DNA of 64,000 bases from Branchiostoma floridae. Taxonomy: Eukaryota > Chordata > Leptocardii > Amphioxiformes > Branchiostomatidae. A program made the position numbers and the translations under genes. Of the stretch, positions 22,988 through 35,613 are shown piece after piece. The stretch is taken from assembly GCF_000003815.2 (NCBI RefSeq), contig NC_049993.1, positions 14,552,599 through 14,616,598 of the forward strand. The letters are read 5' to 3'. The notes beneath the pieces are model-generated. The model made no database searches, had not been told where the DNA came from, and worked only from the letters and a program-made list of their open reading frames with translations. Each line of letters starts with the position of its first letter. Positions within the stretch are counted from its first letter, which is position 1.

Positions 22988-24482
22988 GCCTCAGAAACGC
23001 CACCTTTCGGACCCAGTCCAAACAACAACCAGCTTACCCTGTGGCTATTCCTATGCAATGTATCGCTCTTGTTACGTATTATAAATGTCATGGCACGCAA
23101 CCAAACCGAATCCTTGCAAGAAAGTCTTTATCAACGACGTTTAGAAAAGAATTATTTAGTAGCGTAATTTTCTACGTTTAGAATATGGTGACGAAATGAC
23201 GCTCCTTACTGGTGTATCCACAGCGCCCTCCAGGGTCATAGACATAATCCTATCACCCGGCGGTGACGTTGGAGTCGTGCGTCAAGTACACGGACCAATA
23301 ACGGCAGTGTAATAAAAATAGAAACTGCAGTTTTGCTGTATTTCGCTACGCGGCGCTTCTGGACTGTCACAAGGACTAGTGTGTGCAATGCAGTGGTCAA
23401 GTATAGAACCATTTCGTTTGTTTAGGCAGTTTTGTTGAATTTCATGATATTCCTAATATAACTTGATATGATAGGAATCTTAAACATACCCCAAAGGAAA
23501 AATTCATTCCACGTTTTCTACTCTACTACTTTTGATTAATTTATAAAAAAAAAAGGTGTTGAAAGAAAGAATAGTACAAAACATCTGGTGGTATGATAGA
23601 TTATACACTAAACTTGTACTTCTTAAAACTAAAACTTCTTAAATTCCCAAGGTTTCATGGTCAAGTAGGTGCTTAAATTGGGGTTACTTAGTTTTGGTGT
23701 TGAAATATGGTAATTTTGCTTTGAAGGACAACATATCATAACTATCAAAACAGCCTTTGAATGCTTATATAGCCACATGTCCGTGTATCTTTTTTTTTAC
23801 CACAATGACACAGATATGACAAAAAGTTTTAAAGTTTAATAACGTTCATACAATAGTACACATCTGTGTTCCTGTACGTAATACTAGTAATAGCTTAACT
23901 TCAAGAAAACAAAACTTCTAACTTTTTTGCTGTAGATGTGGCACGAAGAGAAAGAAATAACATATCAACTGTACATCTAAGTAAATATCATAATGCCTGA
24001 TTATTCATATATTGTGTTTCAAGCAATCCTTCAATTGATCAGTTCTATGGACACTTCATGGTAAATACTTGTAAACCTGGGGGATTCAGACCCTTCTAAT
24101 ATTGCTAACATTAATAACTGATATTAAAGAGCTTGTCAATAAGCTTTTGGTTGCTATGACTTTTCATCATATTGTGGGCCTGATCAAAATTGTTCTTTTT
24201 TCATTTTGCGCAAGTTTCAGTACATGTATTATAAGTTACTCCCATGCAAGCGTTTCATTGGTAGTACATCTTGTGGAAATAATATTCTGCCATTCAGAGG
24301 TCTAAGTCCAAATCCTCTGCAGTAAAGGGACCATTACGAGGCCCAAAACAGCAAGAATTTCTAGCACCTGATCAAGCAGACTGTAAATATATGACGTGTC
24401 TATGTCCAAATTATACAATAACATGAAGGTTCCACTTTGAGTAATAAACATCTACTTAACACGGCTACAAAAATAAAACAGT
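22988..24482. other. Intergenic between U1 and GTF2F1
   Basis: About 1.5 kb of A/T-rich sequence. It must contain the U1 promoter just above 22987 and the GTF2F1 3' UTR just below 24483. I cannot point to either signal with confidence, and no coding exon is seen. Confidence 0.6.
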
Positions 24483-27400
24483 TCAGGACTTCAGCCAAAG
24501 ATGGATCTTTCCGTTTATCGTTTTCTTCTCCGGGTTGAGTTTCTTGAGTATCTCGGTGACCTTTGCCACGGTTTGGTCACGGTTCAACCCCGTCTTACCC
24601 GTGGGGAACTTCTTAAGAAGGTCCTTAGCTGTCATGGGTTTCCTCATAAGATATCTTCTCACCGACTCCTCTGTTAGACCAAGCTCACTGAAGAGAAAAA
24701 TGACATTTCTTTAGAAAAAACAGCACACATTTTGAAACGGAAATACAACTTATGTCAATGAAGTTTAGACATCCAGGTAATAAGATATGCCAAAAAGCAG
24801 TTACTCAAGCGACTGGATATGGTTGAGTAAATGTATATTGGACGCCATATTACCTGGGCATCTGAACTTCTTTGACAATTTACATTGATGACATGAAAAT
24901 TAAACATTTTGGAAGTTCTATCACGTATTATATATAGCCAGAAACATCAACCAAGAAGAGGGACAAATTCTGTTAAAGCAATTTTTGTCTGAGGGCGGTA
25001 CTGTAATCAGAAACATAATACAAATTTTCCTAGGCTTGATTACTGATTACATCAAGTACCTACAACATTGTACTTAGTAGTGAACTTGTGTTACCTTGTT
25101 GGTGTGCCGGACCCTGACCCATCATGGCTGCGACTGTGGCGAGCCTTCTTAGGCAGCGGACTGTCTCCCTCACCTGCTCGCTTGGTACCTGTCAGTTGGG
25201 GTGGAACAATAGAAGGGTTAGAACAATAGGGATAATTATGTGGGGTATCACTTGGGGCTCTACTTGTGTCACACTGGCTTCCACCAAATTCTGTAAATGC
25301 ATTTAAGTTCGCAGGGATTTAATTTTGTGGTAGCCGTAAAAAGGACTTAAGTGGTTTTAACTTGCCATAGCACCATGCACTGTAGTCTCTTATTGCTATG
25401 GGAAAATGATCGCGGCGGTTTTAAGTTTGTGGGGAAGTGCCCACAGCGAAAACTGCAAACGTTAAACTACTGCAAAATTTGCTGCATTTACAGTAAATCA
25501 AAGGCACTCTGTGTATGGCTAGTGTGCTGCTGTCAATTTGAATTACCCAATAGGGATGTTGGAATTGATGTTATTGCAATATTTTTGTTCAAGGTTTTCC
25601 TTGCGGGCCGGGCAGGGACATCAGATGATATGGAATACACCGTGTTGCATTCTATCTAAAATTATCTTTCCAATACATTATGTATACCGCGAACTTAAAA
25701 CCAACGCATACATTTTTCCATGGCAGTACAGTAAATGACTACAGTGCATGGTGCTACGTAACCGCAAACTTAAAACCACCGCAAACAGTTCCTTTCCCGT
25801 TACCGCGAAATTACATCCCCGGGAACAGTACACTAAGTGATGCACTTTGTACAGCAATCACAAGGATAATAAACTGTAGTCACAAACTAAATGTAGAAGA
25901 CGAAAAAAATATAATAAAATTCCCAGTGACCAGAGGTTCTGTCCATTCTACCCAAATGAGATCGAAGATGAACATCTCTTTATTATGGACTGTATCCCAG
26001 ACTTGTAACTGACCTTTCTGTTGTTCTAACTTCTTGGCGGCTGCGGCTAGCGTTGACCCGATGCCTCCGTCCGGCGCAGGTGTACTGGCTCTACTACTGC
26101 TGCTACTGCCGGACTTGGAGTTACCTTTAGAACTGGCCTTCCCAAAAGCAGTCTTCCCCTTTTTACTCTGGAGAAAGACAAGATAAGAAAGACATTAGAC
26201 CAATGTTCTAGCCAGCCTGAAATTTTTTCCATCCCCTGGATGTTGAAATCCTGGCAAGTGCAGAAGGTGTAACAATCCTAGGAAGGTCCGAGAGCATGTT
26301 TCCCCTGGCCAATCAGTGAGAATCAGAGGCATTCACTCAAATCTCAGCATCATTTTACATCAACTTGTTGTCCTGTCAATCAAACAAATCCTGATAGTTA
26401 TTGGCCTATCAAAGTCTAATCATATCACTGGGGCTATACAAATGTAGTTTCACCATCTGAAAATCAGAAACATTTAGTGTTAGGGACTTGGATCCAACCT
26501 TAGTCTTACACAATATGCATGCATATTTTCTATAGAATGATCCAAATGATAATTTTTGTAAATGTTGTCATAATACTTTTCAGTAAATACAATGTACATG
26601 ATGTAACTGTAGAATCACTTGGTGGGGATTTATTTGGGCTGTACCACTGTGATTACAGGGGAGGGGGTGAAGTGGAATGTACTACTCACTCGCCCCTTGC
26701 CGCCTTTTCCATGCAGTTTCCCTTCTTTCTTGTCCTACAATTGATAGAGAAGGGAAGAGAGAGAGACAGAGAAAGATCCAAAAAAGATATATTTATAAAG
26801 ACCACAGAGGTATAAAAAAAAGGCATTTAAACATGCTACAGTAAAGATATAATGGTTTATCCAGCAGCTAAAAATGCTTCTTGCAGCTGTATGAATTCTA
26901 TGGTATAAAAAGACATACAGCAATGTTATAATGTCTTACTTTATATACATCAATAATATGAATATCAATATATTACCTACCAGAGTATAAGGAAGACAAA
27001 AAAGCATTTAGCTGATTAGAATATTGCAATTACTCTGTGGCATGCATATGATAAAATTATTACAAAACAATATGAAATGATGTTAATTATTATGCAGCAT
27101 TTGTATTTTCTGTAAGAAACTTGAGGTAGAAAAGGCATTCAATTTTGAGTGTTGGAATTATGTGTTATTATAAACAAAGAAAGGACCACAGGAGTCTTAT
27201 AACAGTGCCTTTAATGATGATGCTAAGAACTACACCTAAGTTTGTTGTTTGGTTTTGTACTTCCGGGTCATAGGTCACTCACCTGCATGAAGAGTGCAGA
27301 GGATTCAAGGTCAACATCACTGTCTTCTGACGAGCTGCTGTCACTCTCTTCTGGCAAAAAAAATGGAAGGAAATGTCAAAACTCAACTTATATGGACGTT

Positions 27401-30400
27401 TTCACACAGCCCATTACATGCTTGGAGATGCACGGCACAATGGGTCAGGGTTTTCTCAAATTCACTTGTCCTATCAGGCAAGAACATTAAAAAAAAATTC
27501 TTGCCCAAACAATTTTTCCACTTGCCCAGAATTCGAGGGTCACTTATATATGCATTATTTTTCACTTCCAACAATGGAATTCTTATTATTGCCTCTATTT
27601 CCTATGTTGACCATTGCTTGATGTCACAACAGTAAAAAGTAACAAGTATATCAAAATCTCACTTAATTGAAAAATCTTACTTGCCCGATCGTGGTAGGTC
27701 ATGCACTTGCCCAATGGGCACTGTCACCTGTCCTGGACAACAGGGCTAGTGGACTTGAAAAATCAGAAAGAATAAAATACCTTTTTTGTCAGGTTTGTCT
27801 TCTGCTGTTTTCTCCCCCTCAGCAGCCTCCCCTTCCTTCTCCCCCTCCCCCTCCTCCTCCTCCTCACTAGAGGACATCTCCATCTCCTGATCCACACCCT
27901 TCAGGTCTGTACCATCAGCTTTGGACTTGTCTACTTCTTCTTCTGAAGCACTGGAAAACAATAGGACAAACTACTGTAAATACAGAAATGTCCATCTTCT
28001 GATCCACACCCTTCAGGTCTGTACCATCAGCTTTGGACTTGTCTACTTCTTCTTCTGAAGCACTGGGAAACAACAGGACAAACTACTGTAAATACAGAAA
28101 TGTCCATCTCTTGATCCACACCCTTCAGGTCTGTACCATCAGCTTTGGACTTGTCTACTTCTTCTTCTGAAGCACTGGGAAACAACAGGACAAACTACTG
28201 TAAATACAGAAATGTCCATCTACTGATCATGATCCACACCCTTCAGGTCTGTACCATCAGCTTTGGACTTGTCTACTTCTTCTTCTGAAGCACTGGGAAA
28301 CAACAAGACAAACTACAACAGTCTGTAGAAATAGTCGTAGTGGTTTATGTTTGCATTTTCAGACCGATGATTAGATCAGTGACAGTGAAATCAACGAATT
28401 AGGAATCCTTGAATTTAGCAGTCACAGTATAATAATTTCAAGCTAATCTGGAATCCTTGACAGTGGTTTGAATTCAACTGTCACATTCTTATCAGCCAAT
28501 CAGGAATCCTAGTTCTAAGTGACTCTGACAAATGCAAAACACTGAGTGATCATTTCATTCAACAACAAATTATTTCACATGAACTATAAAACGGACACGG
28601 ACACTGCTAGAAGGTCAATCAAGAACTCTTGAGCTACATAATCACAGAAACTTTTAATCAAAATATAGAGTGCAAATTCACCTTTCATCTTCATCTGACA
28701 TGTAGTCCACTTCTCTGCCATCATAGTCTCCCTCATCACTGTCTTCTAGTGCCTCATCATCAGAACCTGCGGTGGGAGGGGGGCAATTGTGTCATATATC
28801 ATTCTTTGATTACAGGGCAGAAGTCACTACAAGATGCAGCTCTATAGATTCCTATGGTCCATTTTTCTAGAATTACTCTAACTAATTAGAATAATTAGAA
28901 AGATTGTATAAAGAATTAAAATGAATAAGACAGTGTAGTAAGTTGACTTTTTGACTTGGTCAAAAAAACAAGATTGGGACCCTACTTTGAAAAGGCCAAT
29001 TTATTATCTGCCGACATCATTAAAATCAAAATTGTGCCATTCTTTACAATTGAGTGTTTTGTAAATATGAAACCTTTCATTGGTTTTTATTGAGACTTGA
29101 CAACTATGTTTATGTACATGTGTGGGGTGAGTTGTTTTGACAGGACACCCTGAATTTGGTTATTTTTATATTATTTGCACTAAAAATGGCCTGTTTTTCC
29201 TTTGTAAAACAGTCTAATATTTGAATGGAAACCAACCTAGTTGCAACACATTTTGAACCCACCTTTTTGTTTCTTCTTCTTTTTCTTCTGGACTTTGGTA
29301 TCCTTCTTTTTCTTGGCAGTTTTTGCCTTTTCTTTCTTCCCCTCTGCCTCATTATCTGAGTCATCAGAGAAGCCACCTAAGTCAGAGTCAGAATCATCCC
29401 CTTCTCGCACCCTCTGAATAATAAGAAAAAAAAGAGAATTCTTGTTAAGTTTCTTATGCAAGAAATTGCTATACTAAAACATATCAAGATACAGATACTA
29501 TAGCATACTGTAAATGCATTTAAGTTTGCAGGGATTTACTTTCGCAGTAGCGCCATAGAATGTAATCACATACTGTTATGGAAAAATGTTCATGGTGGTT
29601 TTAAGTTCGCGGTGAAGTGGCCACCGCAAAAACTGCGAACATAAAACTACCGCAAACATTTCTGCATTTACAGCGTTTTTCGTGTTGGACCGGGCCGAAA
29701 AAAACGGACCTGAAAAAAATCAGGATTTTGGACCAATTAGAAAATGAACAGATTATATCGGCAGGCAGTCACACCTTTTGAGGCTTGCCGGTCGAAGAAA
29801 ATAACAAGAGTGAAGTAGAATAGAGTTTATAGTCATTTCTACCAAGTTTCTATAGTCAAATTCTTTACATAAAGATAGGATTTTAAAACGCCAGTGGGAG
29901 TCGAATACTCCACCAAACAGATTCATTTGTAGCGAAATGGACCATTGTTTTGAGTATCGCCCATTCACAACTTGAACATACTGAATCAGGTGCAGGTTCA
30001 GGTCCGGACCTGGACCTGATCCCCTGGACCTGAACCGGGCCTCATTTTTCTGCACCTGTCCAGTAATACCTACCCCTATGCAGAACTGTTTCTGTTCTTA
30101 CCAAGTCATCTCTGGCCGATACGTTCTTCTCTGTTTCTCCCTCCGTTTCTGCCTCATCCTTATTCTCCAGTCTTTTCTTCATCATGATGTTGAAATAGTT
30201 CAGAACTTTATGTCTCCTGTGGATGACAAGGAACAAAAACTGTTGAACAAACAAAGCATTTTCTTTTCAAAATCTTTCTTGTTTTAAATGCCAGCACATG
30301 TACAGTAAACGGAAAACTAGATATCTTGTTTTTTTCCCCGTCTTTCATTAAATTTGAAGTCTGCAGAGGATAACCGCGGAACGCGTAGCGCAGTAGGACC

Positions 30401-33400
30401 ATGTTCAGCCCGCGACTGAGAGGTTGCGGGTTCGAACTTCGAATCCAGCTAGCTGCTGTGTTAACGATCTTGTACCCTTGGGAAAGGCACTTTACACGGC
30501 TTTCCTCACTATATTCAGGTGAAAATGAGTACCTAGCAATGGCTAGGGTCGTCCCTCGGATAGGACGTTAAATGGAGGTCCCGTGTATGGGGAGAGTCAC
30601 ACCCCATGCACGTTAAAGAACCCCCACACGTGTGTGTTGGTGCAAATCCTTCTGTCTGGAGTTGGTGATTCACTTCAAATCACCCGGATGGAGGCCTGGC
30701 GAACCTCTGTCTCATATCAGCCGCATGGTGAATTATATCATTCACCCGGACGGGAGACCTGCCGCATCCCCATCTTGTAATTAGCCAGTGAAAGGGTATG
30801 TCACCCTGTAAGGGGCGGTATAACCCTGTCGTGTGTAAACATGTGCGAACATGTGTGATCACGTCGACCGATGGTGATGATGATGATGAGAGGATAACAA
30901 TGTACATCCATAAATCACTGCGCGCCTAACATTAGTTGATTTTATTAGAATTGTATGAATGTTAATTCAAATTGGTTGTCTTGCAATCAATGACTTTCAA
31001 AATTTTCCCTTGCTGCCCGTACATGTAAGTCAAGTGTAAGTGTAATATATTGTTGCATTTCACAATAGATAATTAAAAACTTTCACCCCAATGGTAGCAT
31101 GGTCTTTTGAAGAAGACATGCCAAACACATTTTCAAGCAGGGTTGGAAAAGTCCACTAGCCCGATTGTCCCGGTCGAGAGAAAGTACTGTTTGGGCAAGC
31201 GCATGTACTACCCCACTTGCCCGATCAGGCAAGTAAGATTTTTCAATGAGTGAGATTTTGATATTACATGTACTTGTAACTTTTCAGTTATGGCATCAAA
31301 CATTGGTCAACAAAAAGAGACACAATGTTAGAATTCCATTGCTGGAAGCAAAAGTGCATAAAAAAAAGCCATTTAAATTTCGGGCGAGTGATAACTTGGT
31401 TTGGGCAAGTAATTTTTTAATGAACTTTCCCAATATGACAAGTGAATTTTAGAAAACCCTGTTCAAGCCGGTATCCAAACTACATGTACATGTTAACACA
31501 ACTACAGTTAAAAATTTTAATATACTTCTCAAATTCGGCCTCAGCTTCTTCCTCATTCAGGTATCTGTACTTGATCTGGGGTGTGAAGTTGTACCAGGAC
31601 TCCACAGGGCAGGCCTCGAACGTCTTGTTTCCCGTCTGTCTGAAGACGAAGTACGACGAGGCCTCGTTGATTCCTCCCTCCTTTCTCCCTACAAATCTGA
31701 AGAAAGGTGATAAGTTTCAACGCAAGTCTTCAGGGGTTAAGAAACATGTAAGTCAGACCTTTCTCAATAATCACTCATACGACATGACAAAATTGACAAT
31801 AGGAAAGCATTTTCTATTACCACAATCTTTAATATATCAACGTTTGAAGTTCGAACTAGACATAACTTCTGCCCAATAGAATTTCCTTCCGCTCTGCAAC
31901 AGATCTGCTCAGTGTCATTGATGAAATTAAGTGAATATTACTTGAAATGCCTGACCGTTTCAAAAATCATATCCAGTTTGTGGCGTGAGTATATGTAATT
32001 GCTATTTGCTGTATCTTATCATCAGGGATGTCGAGTTTTCATTGATGTATACTATAACTATATATATAACAACACAAAAATTGATGTATACTATAACTAT
32101 ATATAATTATATAACAACACAAAAATTGAGCCTTCCATATCATAGGTTGAAAATGTGTAGTCAAACCACACATACACTCAGGATATTTGAAAACGGCTAG
32201 CCAGACCTAATAAAGCTTCACCCCTGTGGCATTGCCCAAAAGAAATATCCCATACCAACCTTTTGCCACCTTTTCCTCCTACTTTAAGTAACCACGGCTG
32301 GTCTTCCAGCTTGAGTTTTGTCTTGTTGATGCCGTATTTCTTCTGTCGCGCCTCCTCACGCCATTTCCGCCCGTACTCACTACCCTCGCCGTATTCCGGC
32401 ATCGACTCGTCTTTGTATATGTCCATGGTACTGGTTTCTCTCTCCATGTTGGCCTGATAGAGTAAACAGAAGCAAGGAAAATATTGATTATTACATTTGG
32501 AAGAGGTAATTATTTACTGAAGTAGAAACAGTCTTCTGTCTCAAGGATTCCAAACCAATGCCAAACCCGGGCCACCACAAAACCAAATGTTATTACATTT
32601 TAATGCTACAGAACATGTATATGAAGATGAAAGACATTTTTGTTTCTCTTCCTTTATGACATGTAAGTTGAAACACACAGACTTTGGGTCAAAAAGGAGA
32701 GTACAACTACTAATATTGATAATATGCTGATGAAGAGCAACATAGATATCTTTGCTGAGAAAGCCATAAAAGTCTGAAGATTTTTATTTCATTTTCAATA
32801 GAAAATTTTTTTTCTAAGACTTAAAGTACAGATTTGTCTCTGACTTACAGACACTTATAAGAAACCTCAAAGAATTAATATGGCCTTGCAAAACATTGTC
32901 AAACTTTGCTTCCTACATGCAACTTTGATAATGGACTATGTCAGCAAATGAAGGCTCAGAATGTGAATCCAAGTGCAGTAATTGTAAAACAAATACATTA
33001 CCTCCTTCCATGCAGACATGTCCACAGCACTGTTGGCAGCAAATCTCATCACATTGTATTTCTTTTGGGGATTCCTGAAAAAGAGAGAAACAGAGTGTAT
33101 AGAAGAAAAAAAACTTTTTAGATCAGGCTCTAGACAATTTGGCTCTTTACTATTGGTCCAGTCAACTAACTATGCTATGTTTACTAAGTAGGGTTAGGAT
33201 GTTCGGCAAAGTTGACCAGGTTGTTGGGCTGAGTTGGTCTAACTAAGGAGGTTATGGTCTGACTTGCCAAAGGCAGAGTTGGTAAAGGGCCGATGTGTCT
33301 GTCCAACATTTTATATTATATTATCATATTATAATAAAAAGTAAATCAATCATGCTCGTTTCAGACCTATCATATAATTCACTTCAACTTGAACCAAAGT

Positions 33401-35613
33401 GGTATAAGTTAGTGTAATATATACTAGTAGTTAATAAGCCTGCATTTAGAACATTTGAAAATTTTATTTCTCACTCAACATGCTTGCTTACAGTTCTTGG
33501 GACATTCACTGTTCATTGTACTAGACGAAATAGAACTAGGGAAATATTCCCATGAACAATGAACCTGTAATTATACTGCACATAACATCTTACTTCTCTG
33601 TTTTGTCTGTAACTGGTTTGAGATGATTTCAATTTTTTTAACTATTTAAGTGCCAACGACCCACTAGAAGGTCAAGGGATAGGTGAGGTGAGACCTAATT
33701 GATCCCACCTCTCATCTAAACATGGATGAGTACATTATCTAAAATGTTATAGCTGGCAATCATGGGTCTGCCTAAATACCACAAACAGCCACAAACAACC
33801 ACAAACGACTCTAATATCTAATATGCAGTGTATATGGGGCAACAACCTTATGTACACTCTGGAGACATAGTTTATACATCTATGATTTTAAAAAAAATGC
33901 AGCAAGCCGTACGTATCTACAGCTATTTTGAGTTAGTCCGCTTTCAAGATTTTAAAAAGCACTGATTCTTGGCCACCATGTTGGATCGTGCTTGCTTGCA
34001 TTTGAGGATGAAAAACACTTAGTATACAAGTTTTATAAGTTGACAATGATAGAAATGCAGTATGCTATAATCTATGAACCAACAGCTTCCATAGTTTTAT
34101 CGCCCTGTTGTCTATGGAGCCGAGGAAGGTATCGAGAAGTTCCCCATGCAGACTCCTAACACTAAGAATTGATTCGATCTTGAAACCAGCGATTTGACTA
34201 ACTCAAAATAGCTCGTGAATGCATAGGAGTTGCTGCGTTTTTTAAATTTCATAAATGTATAAACATTATCTCCAGTGCGTCACATAAGGTCGTTGCCCCA
34301 TATATACTGCTTATTAAAGTCGTTTGTGGTTGTTTGTGGTCGTTTTTGGTGTTTAGGCAGACCAGGCAATCATCAGTTATTCAGTATACTACATATGTAC
34401 ATTGTCCTATGTACATCTTCTTCTTCTTCTTCTTCTTCTTCTTCTTCTTCGTATTGACATCCAACTTCAAGTGGTTGAAGGCTCTGGACGTGGTTACGGG
34501 TCGTTTGGCTTTGGGTGGTCGCTTTTTAATACTTTACAGTTTACTTTGTGTTTGTATGGGTGTATGGGTGAATAACCTAGCTCCTCAAGGGCAGGGGCGC
34601 TAATCCCTGTCCGCCTCTCTGCAGCTGGGAGGCGGTGAGTACCCGTCACACTAGTGGTAGCTTACATGTTGGAAATGGCATTCTTGAATGCCTGTAGTGT
34701 TGGTGCTTTGACAATTGATTCTGGTAGATTGTTCCAATCCCTAACAGTTCTTGGAAAGAAGGAGTTAAGATGGTAATCTGTTCGTGACAATGTAGTGTGG
34801 TATGATAACATATTTTCCTTGCGTGAAGATGTGGATAAGCCTTTGCTTGTGAATGGCATTTGTGTTGATACTTAATTGTTGTTGATTTTATAGAACATGT
34901 GGAGACGAGCCCTTCGTCTTCTTTCGGCAAGCAAGGGCCAGCCAAGTGATGATATCATATTTGATACACTTGACTGCCTTCTATACCTATGTAAGGTGAA
35001 GCGCGCCGCTCGTCTTTGTACAGATTCTAGATTTTGGATGTTGTTTAGGGTATAAGGGTCCCATACAGTTTGACAATATTCTAAGATAGGTCTTACAAGG
35101 GCCTTGTAGGCACGAGCCTTGATCTGTGGTTTTGAAATATTTATGTTTCGCCTGAGAAAATTTAAAGTTTGGTACATAATATGTCTCAAACTACACTCAC
35201 TTCTGTATTTTGACTGTGAATTCCTCTGGACCTTGAAGACCTCCTTGCAGACTACCACTGCCTGATGGCTGGACAGAAAAAAGATGAGGAAACACTTTGA
35301 CTACAAATTTTATATTTTCATATTTCATATCATCTGGACAAGCTGAGAAAAATTGAACTGGTGACCTGATTTATTTGAGCCTGGTAAAATATATACAGAA
35401 TGTCTTCTTTTACTAAAATATTATCCATACTACACGACAAAATACTAGTTATAGAGCACTATAACGTTAGAAAAATGAATGTGAAACTACATGTAGGCAC
35501 AAGAAGGTGGGGAGGGGGGCACAAACGCAGCACATTTCTAGCTATATCTTCCATTAAAATCAGCGAAAGTACTTCCTACGATACAAAACCGAGTGCCTTA
35601 CCTGTGCAGACAT
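24483..35613 (-). CDS. GTF2F1: General transcription factor IIF subunit 1 (TFIIF alpha, RAP74)
   Basis: RAP74 pairs with RAP30 (GTF2F2) to form TFIIF, which delivers RNA polymerase II to promoters and aids elongation. Fourteen coding exons (minus strand): 35613-35602, 35268-35201, 33074-33002, 32453-32260, 31696-31526, 30216-30102, 29413-29263, 28766-28682, 27950-27781, 27350-27283, 26734-26690, 26167-26014, 25188-25095, 24687-24483. All have GT/AG borders and consistent phase, 1605 nt, 534 aa (human about 517). The first exon holds only MSAQ. Residues of roughly 20-180 form the RAP30-binding domain (KKYNVMRFAANS, REEARQKKYGINK, EDQPWLLKVGGKGGKR, ESWYNFTP). The middle is charged, with KKKKKKQKGSDDEALEDSD, EVDYMSD and ESSALFMQ. 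The end is the C-terminal winged helix (RRYLMRKPMTAKDLLKKF, LKKLNPEKKTINGKIHLWLK), which binds the CTD phosphatase FCP1 in other animals. The start was chosen because MSAQ joins in phase 0. Confidence 0.95.
25291..25493. mobile_element. MITE-C copy
   Basis: Ends CTGTAAATGCATTTAAGTT and its complement GCATTTACAG, with shared inner blocks GGTTTTAAGTTYG and AAGTGSCCAC.GC. In an intron of GTF2F1. A related degraded piece lies at about 25720-25860. Confidence 0.75.
27446..27762. mobile_element. MITE-D copy (inverted relative to the copy at 31138)
   Basis: Runs from CAGGGTTTTCTCAAATTCAC to GGCTAGTGGACTTGAAAAA and contains repeated CTTGCCCGATC/ACTTGCCCAA blocks. In the GTF2F1 intron between the exons ending at 27781 and starting at 27350. 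The second copy lies in the opposite orientation in another intron of the same gene. Confidence 0.75.
27880..28327 (-). repeat. Four tandem copies of a 112-bp unit spanning a GTF2F1 3' splice site
   Basis: Units begin at 27880, 27992, 28104 and 28216. Each contains a polypyrimidine tract, a CAG acceptor and the first 70 or so nt of the exon that encodes ASEEEVDKSKADGTDLKGVD. Acceptors open exon at 27950, 28062, 28174 and 28292. Only the copy nearest the rest of the exon (27950) keeps frame to a good donor at 27780. Copies at 28062 and 28174 read through into a stop after the frame shifts (unit length is 3n+1). The 28292 copy has an in-frame TAG from a 6-bp insertion region. Confidence 0.92.
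29508..29673. mobile_element. MITE-C copy
   Basis: Starts CTGTAAATGCATTTAAGTTT and ends TGCATTTACAG, the inverted ends of the family. Inner part has GGTGGTTTTAAGTTCGCGG and AAAACTGCGAAC. Directly abuts a MITE-A copy. Confidence 0.8.
29674..30078. mobile_element. MITE-A copy, left end degraded
   Basis: Shares GGCAGGCAGTCACACSTTTTG-like, TAACAAGAGTGAAGTAGA, AACGCCAGTGGGAGTCGAAT and GTCCGGACCTGGACCTGAT blocks with the copy at 17629. Ends ACCTACCCCTA. Its edge is 23 bp from the GTF2F1 exon end at 30102. Confidence 0.8.
30381..30892 (+). mobile_element. tRNA-derived SINE-like element with (GATGAT)n tail
   Basis: The head resembles a tRNA: GTAGCGCAGTAGGACC near the start and a B-box-like GGTTGCGGGTTCGAAC about 35 nt later. 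The body has TTGGGAAAGGCACTTTACAC and CCTCGGATAGGACGTTAAAT. The tail is GATGGTGATGATGATGATGA, as expected for LINE-mobilised SINEs. Related degraded copies are at 47665-48115 and 57940-58145. It sits in the GTF2F1 intron below 31526, antisense to the gene. Confidence 0.75.
31138..31461. mobile_element. MITE-D copy
   Basis: Runs from CAGGGTTGGAAAAGTCCAC to TTTTAGAAAACCCTG. Contains CCCACTTGCCCGATCAGGC and GGTTTGGGCAAGTAA. Inverse orientation to the copy at 27446-27762. Confidence 0.78.
33764..34364. mobile_element. Foldback MITE of 601 bp with 9-bp target-site duplication
   Basis: Long imperfect arms start GGTCTGCCTAAAYACCA and share TATATGGGGCAACRACCTTAT and GAGTTAGTC-type blocks over about 200 bp on each side. 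The 9-bp direct repeat GGCAATCAT flanks it at 33755-33763 and 34365-34373. In the GTF2F1 intron between exons 2 and 3. Confidence 0.85.
34416..35190 (-). mobile_element. 3' fragment of a non-LTR retrotransposon with (GAA)n tail
   Basis: On the minus strand an open frame from about 35180 to 34872 encodes the end of a reverse-transcriptase ORF (QTLNFLRRNI, KALVRPILEYCQTVWDPY, LESVQRRAARF). A frame change then leads to DYHLNSFFPRTVRDWNNLPE. These are the standard C-terminal signatures of CR1/L2/Jockey-type elements. A (GAA)12 run (34416-34450 on the plus strand as TTC) lies downstream of the element and may be its tail. The upstream end is within about 20 bp of the GTF2F1 exon 2 donor. Confidence 0.85.

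Noticed and set aside
22799-23167. 122-codon plus-strand open frame
   Set aside because: It is the complement of the U1 snRNA gene; the apparent donor GTAAGT is the complement of the U1 5' end.
30381-30450. A tRNA gene
   Set aside because: Has a B-box-like block but no full cloverleaf with paired acceptor stem; it is the head of a SINE-like element.
34872-35258. 128-codon minus-strand frame as a host gene
   Set aside because: It joins GTF2F1 exon 2 read in the wrong frame to a LINE reverse-transcriptase end.
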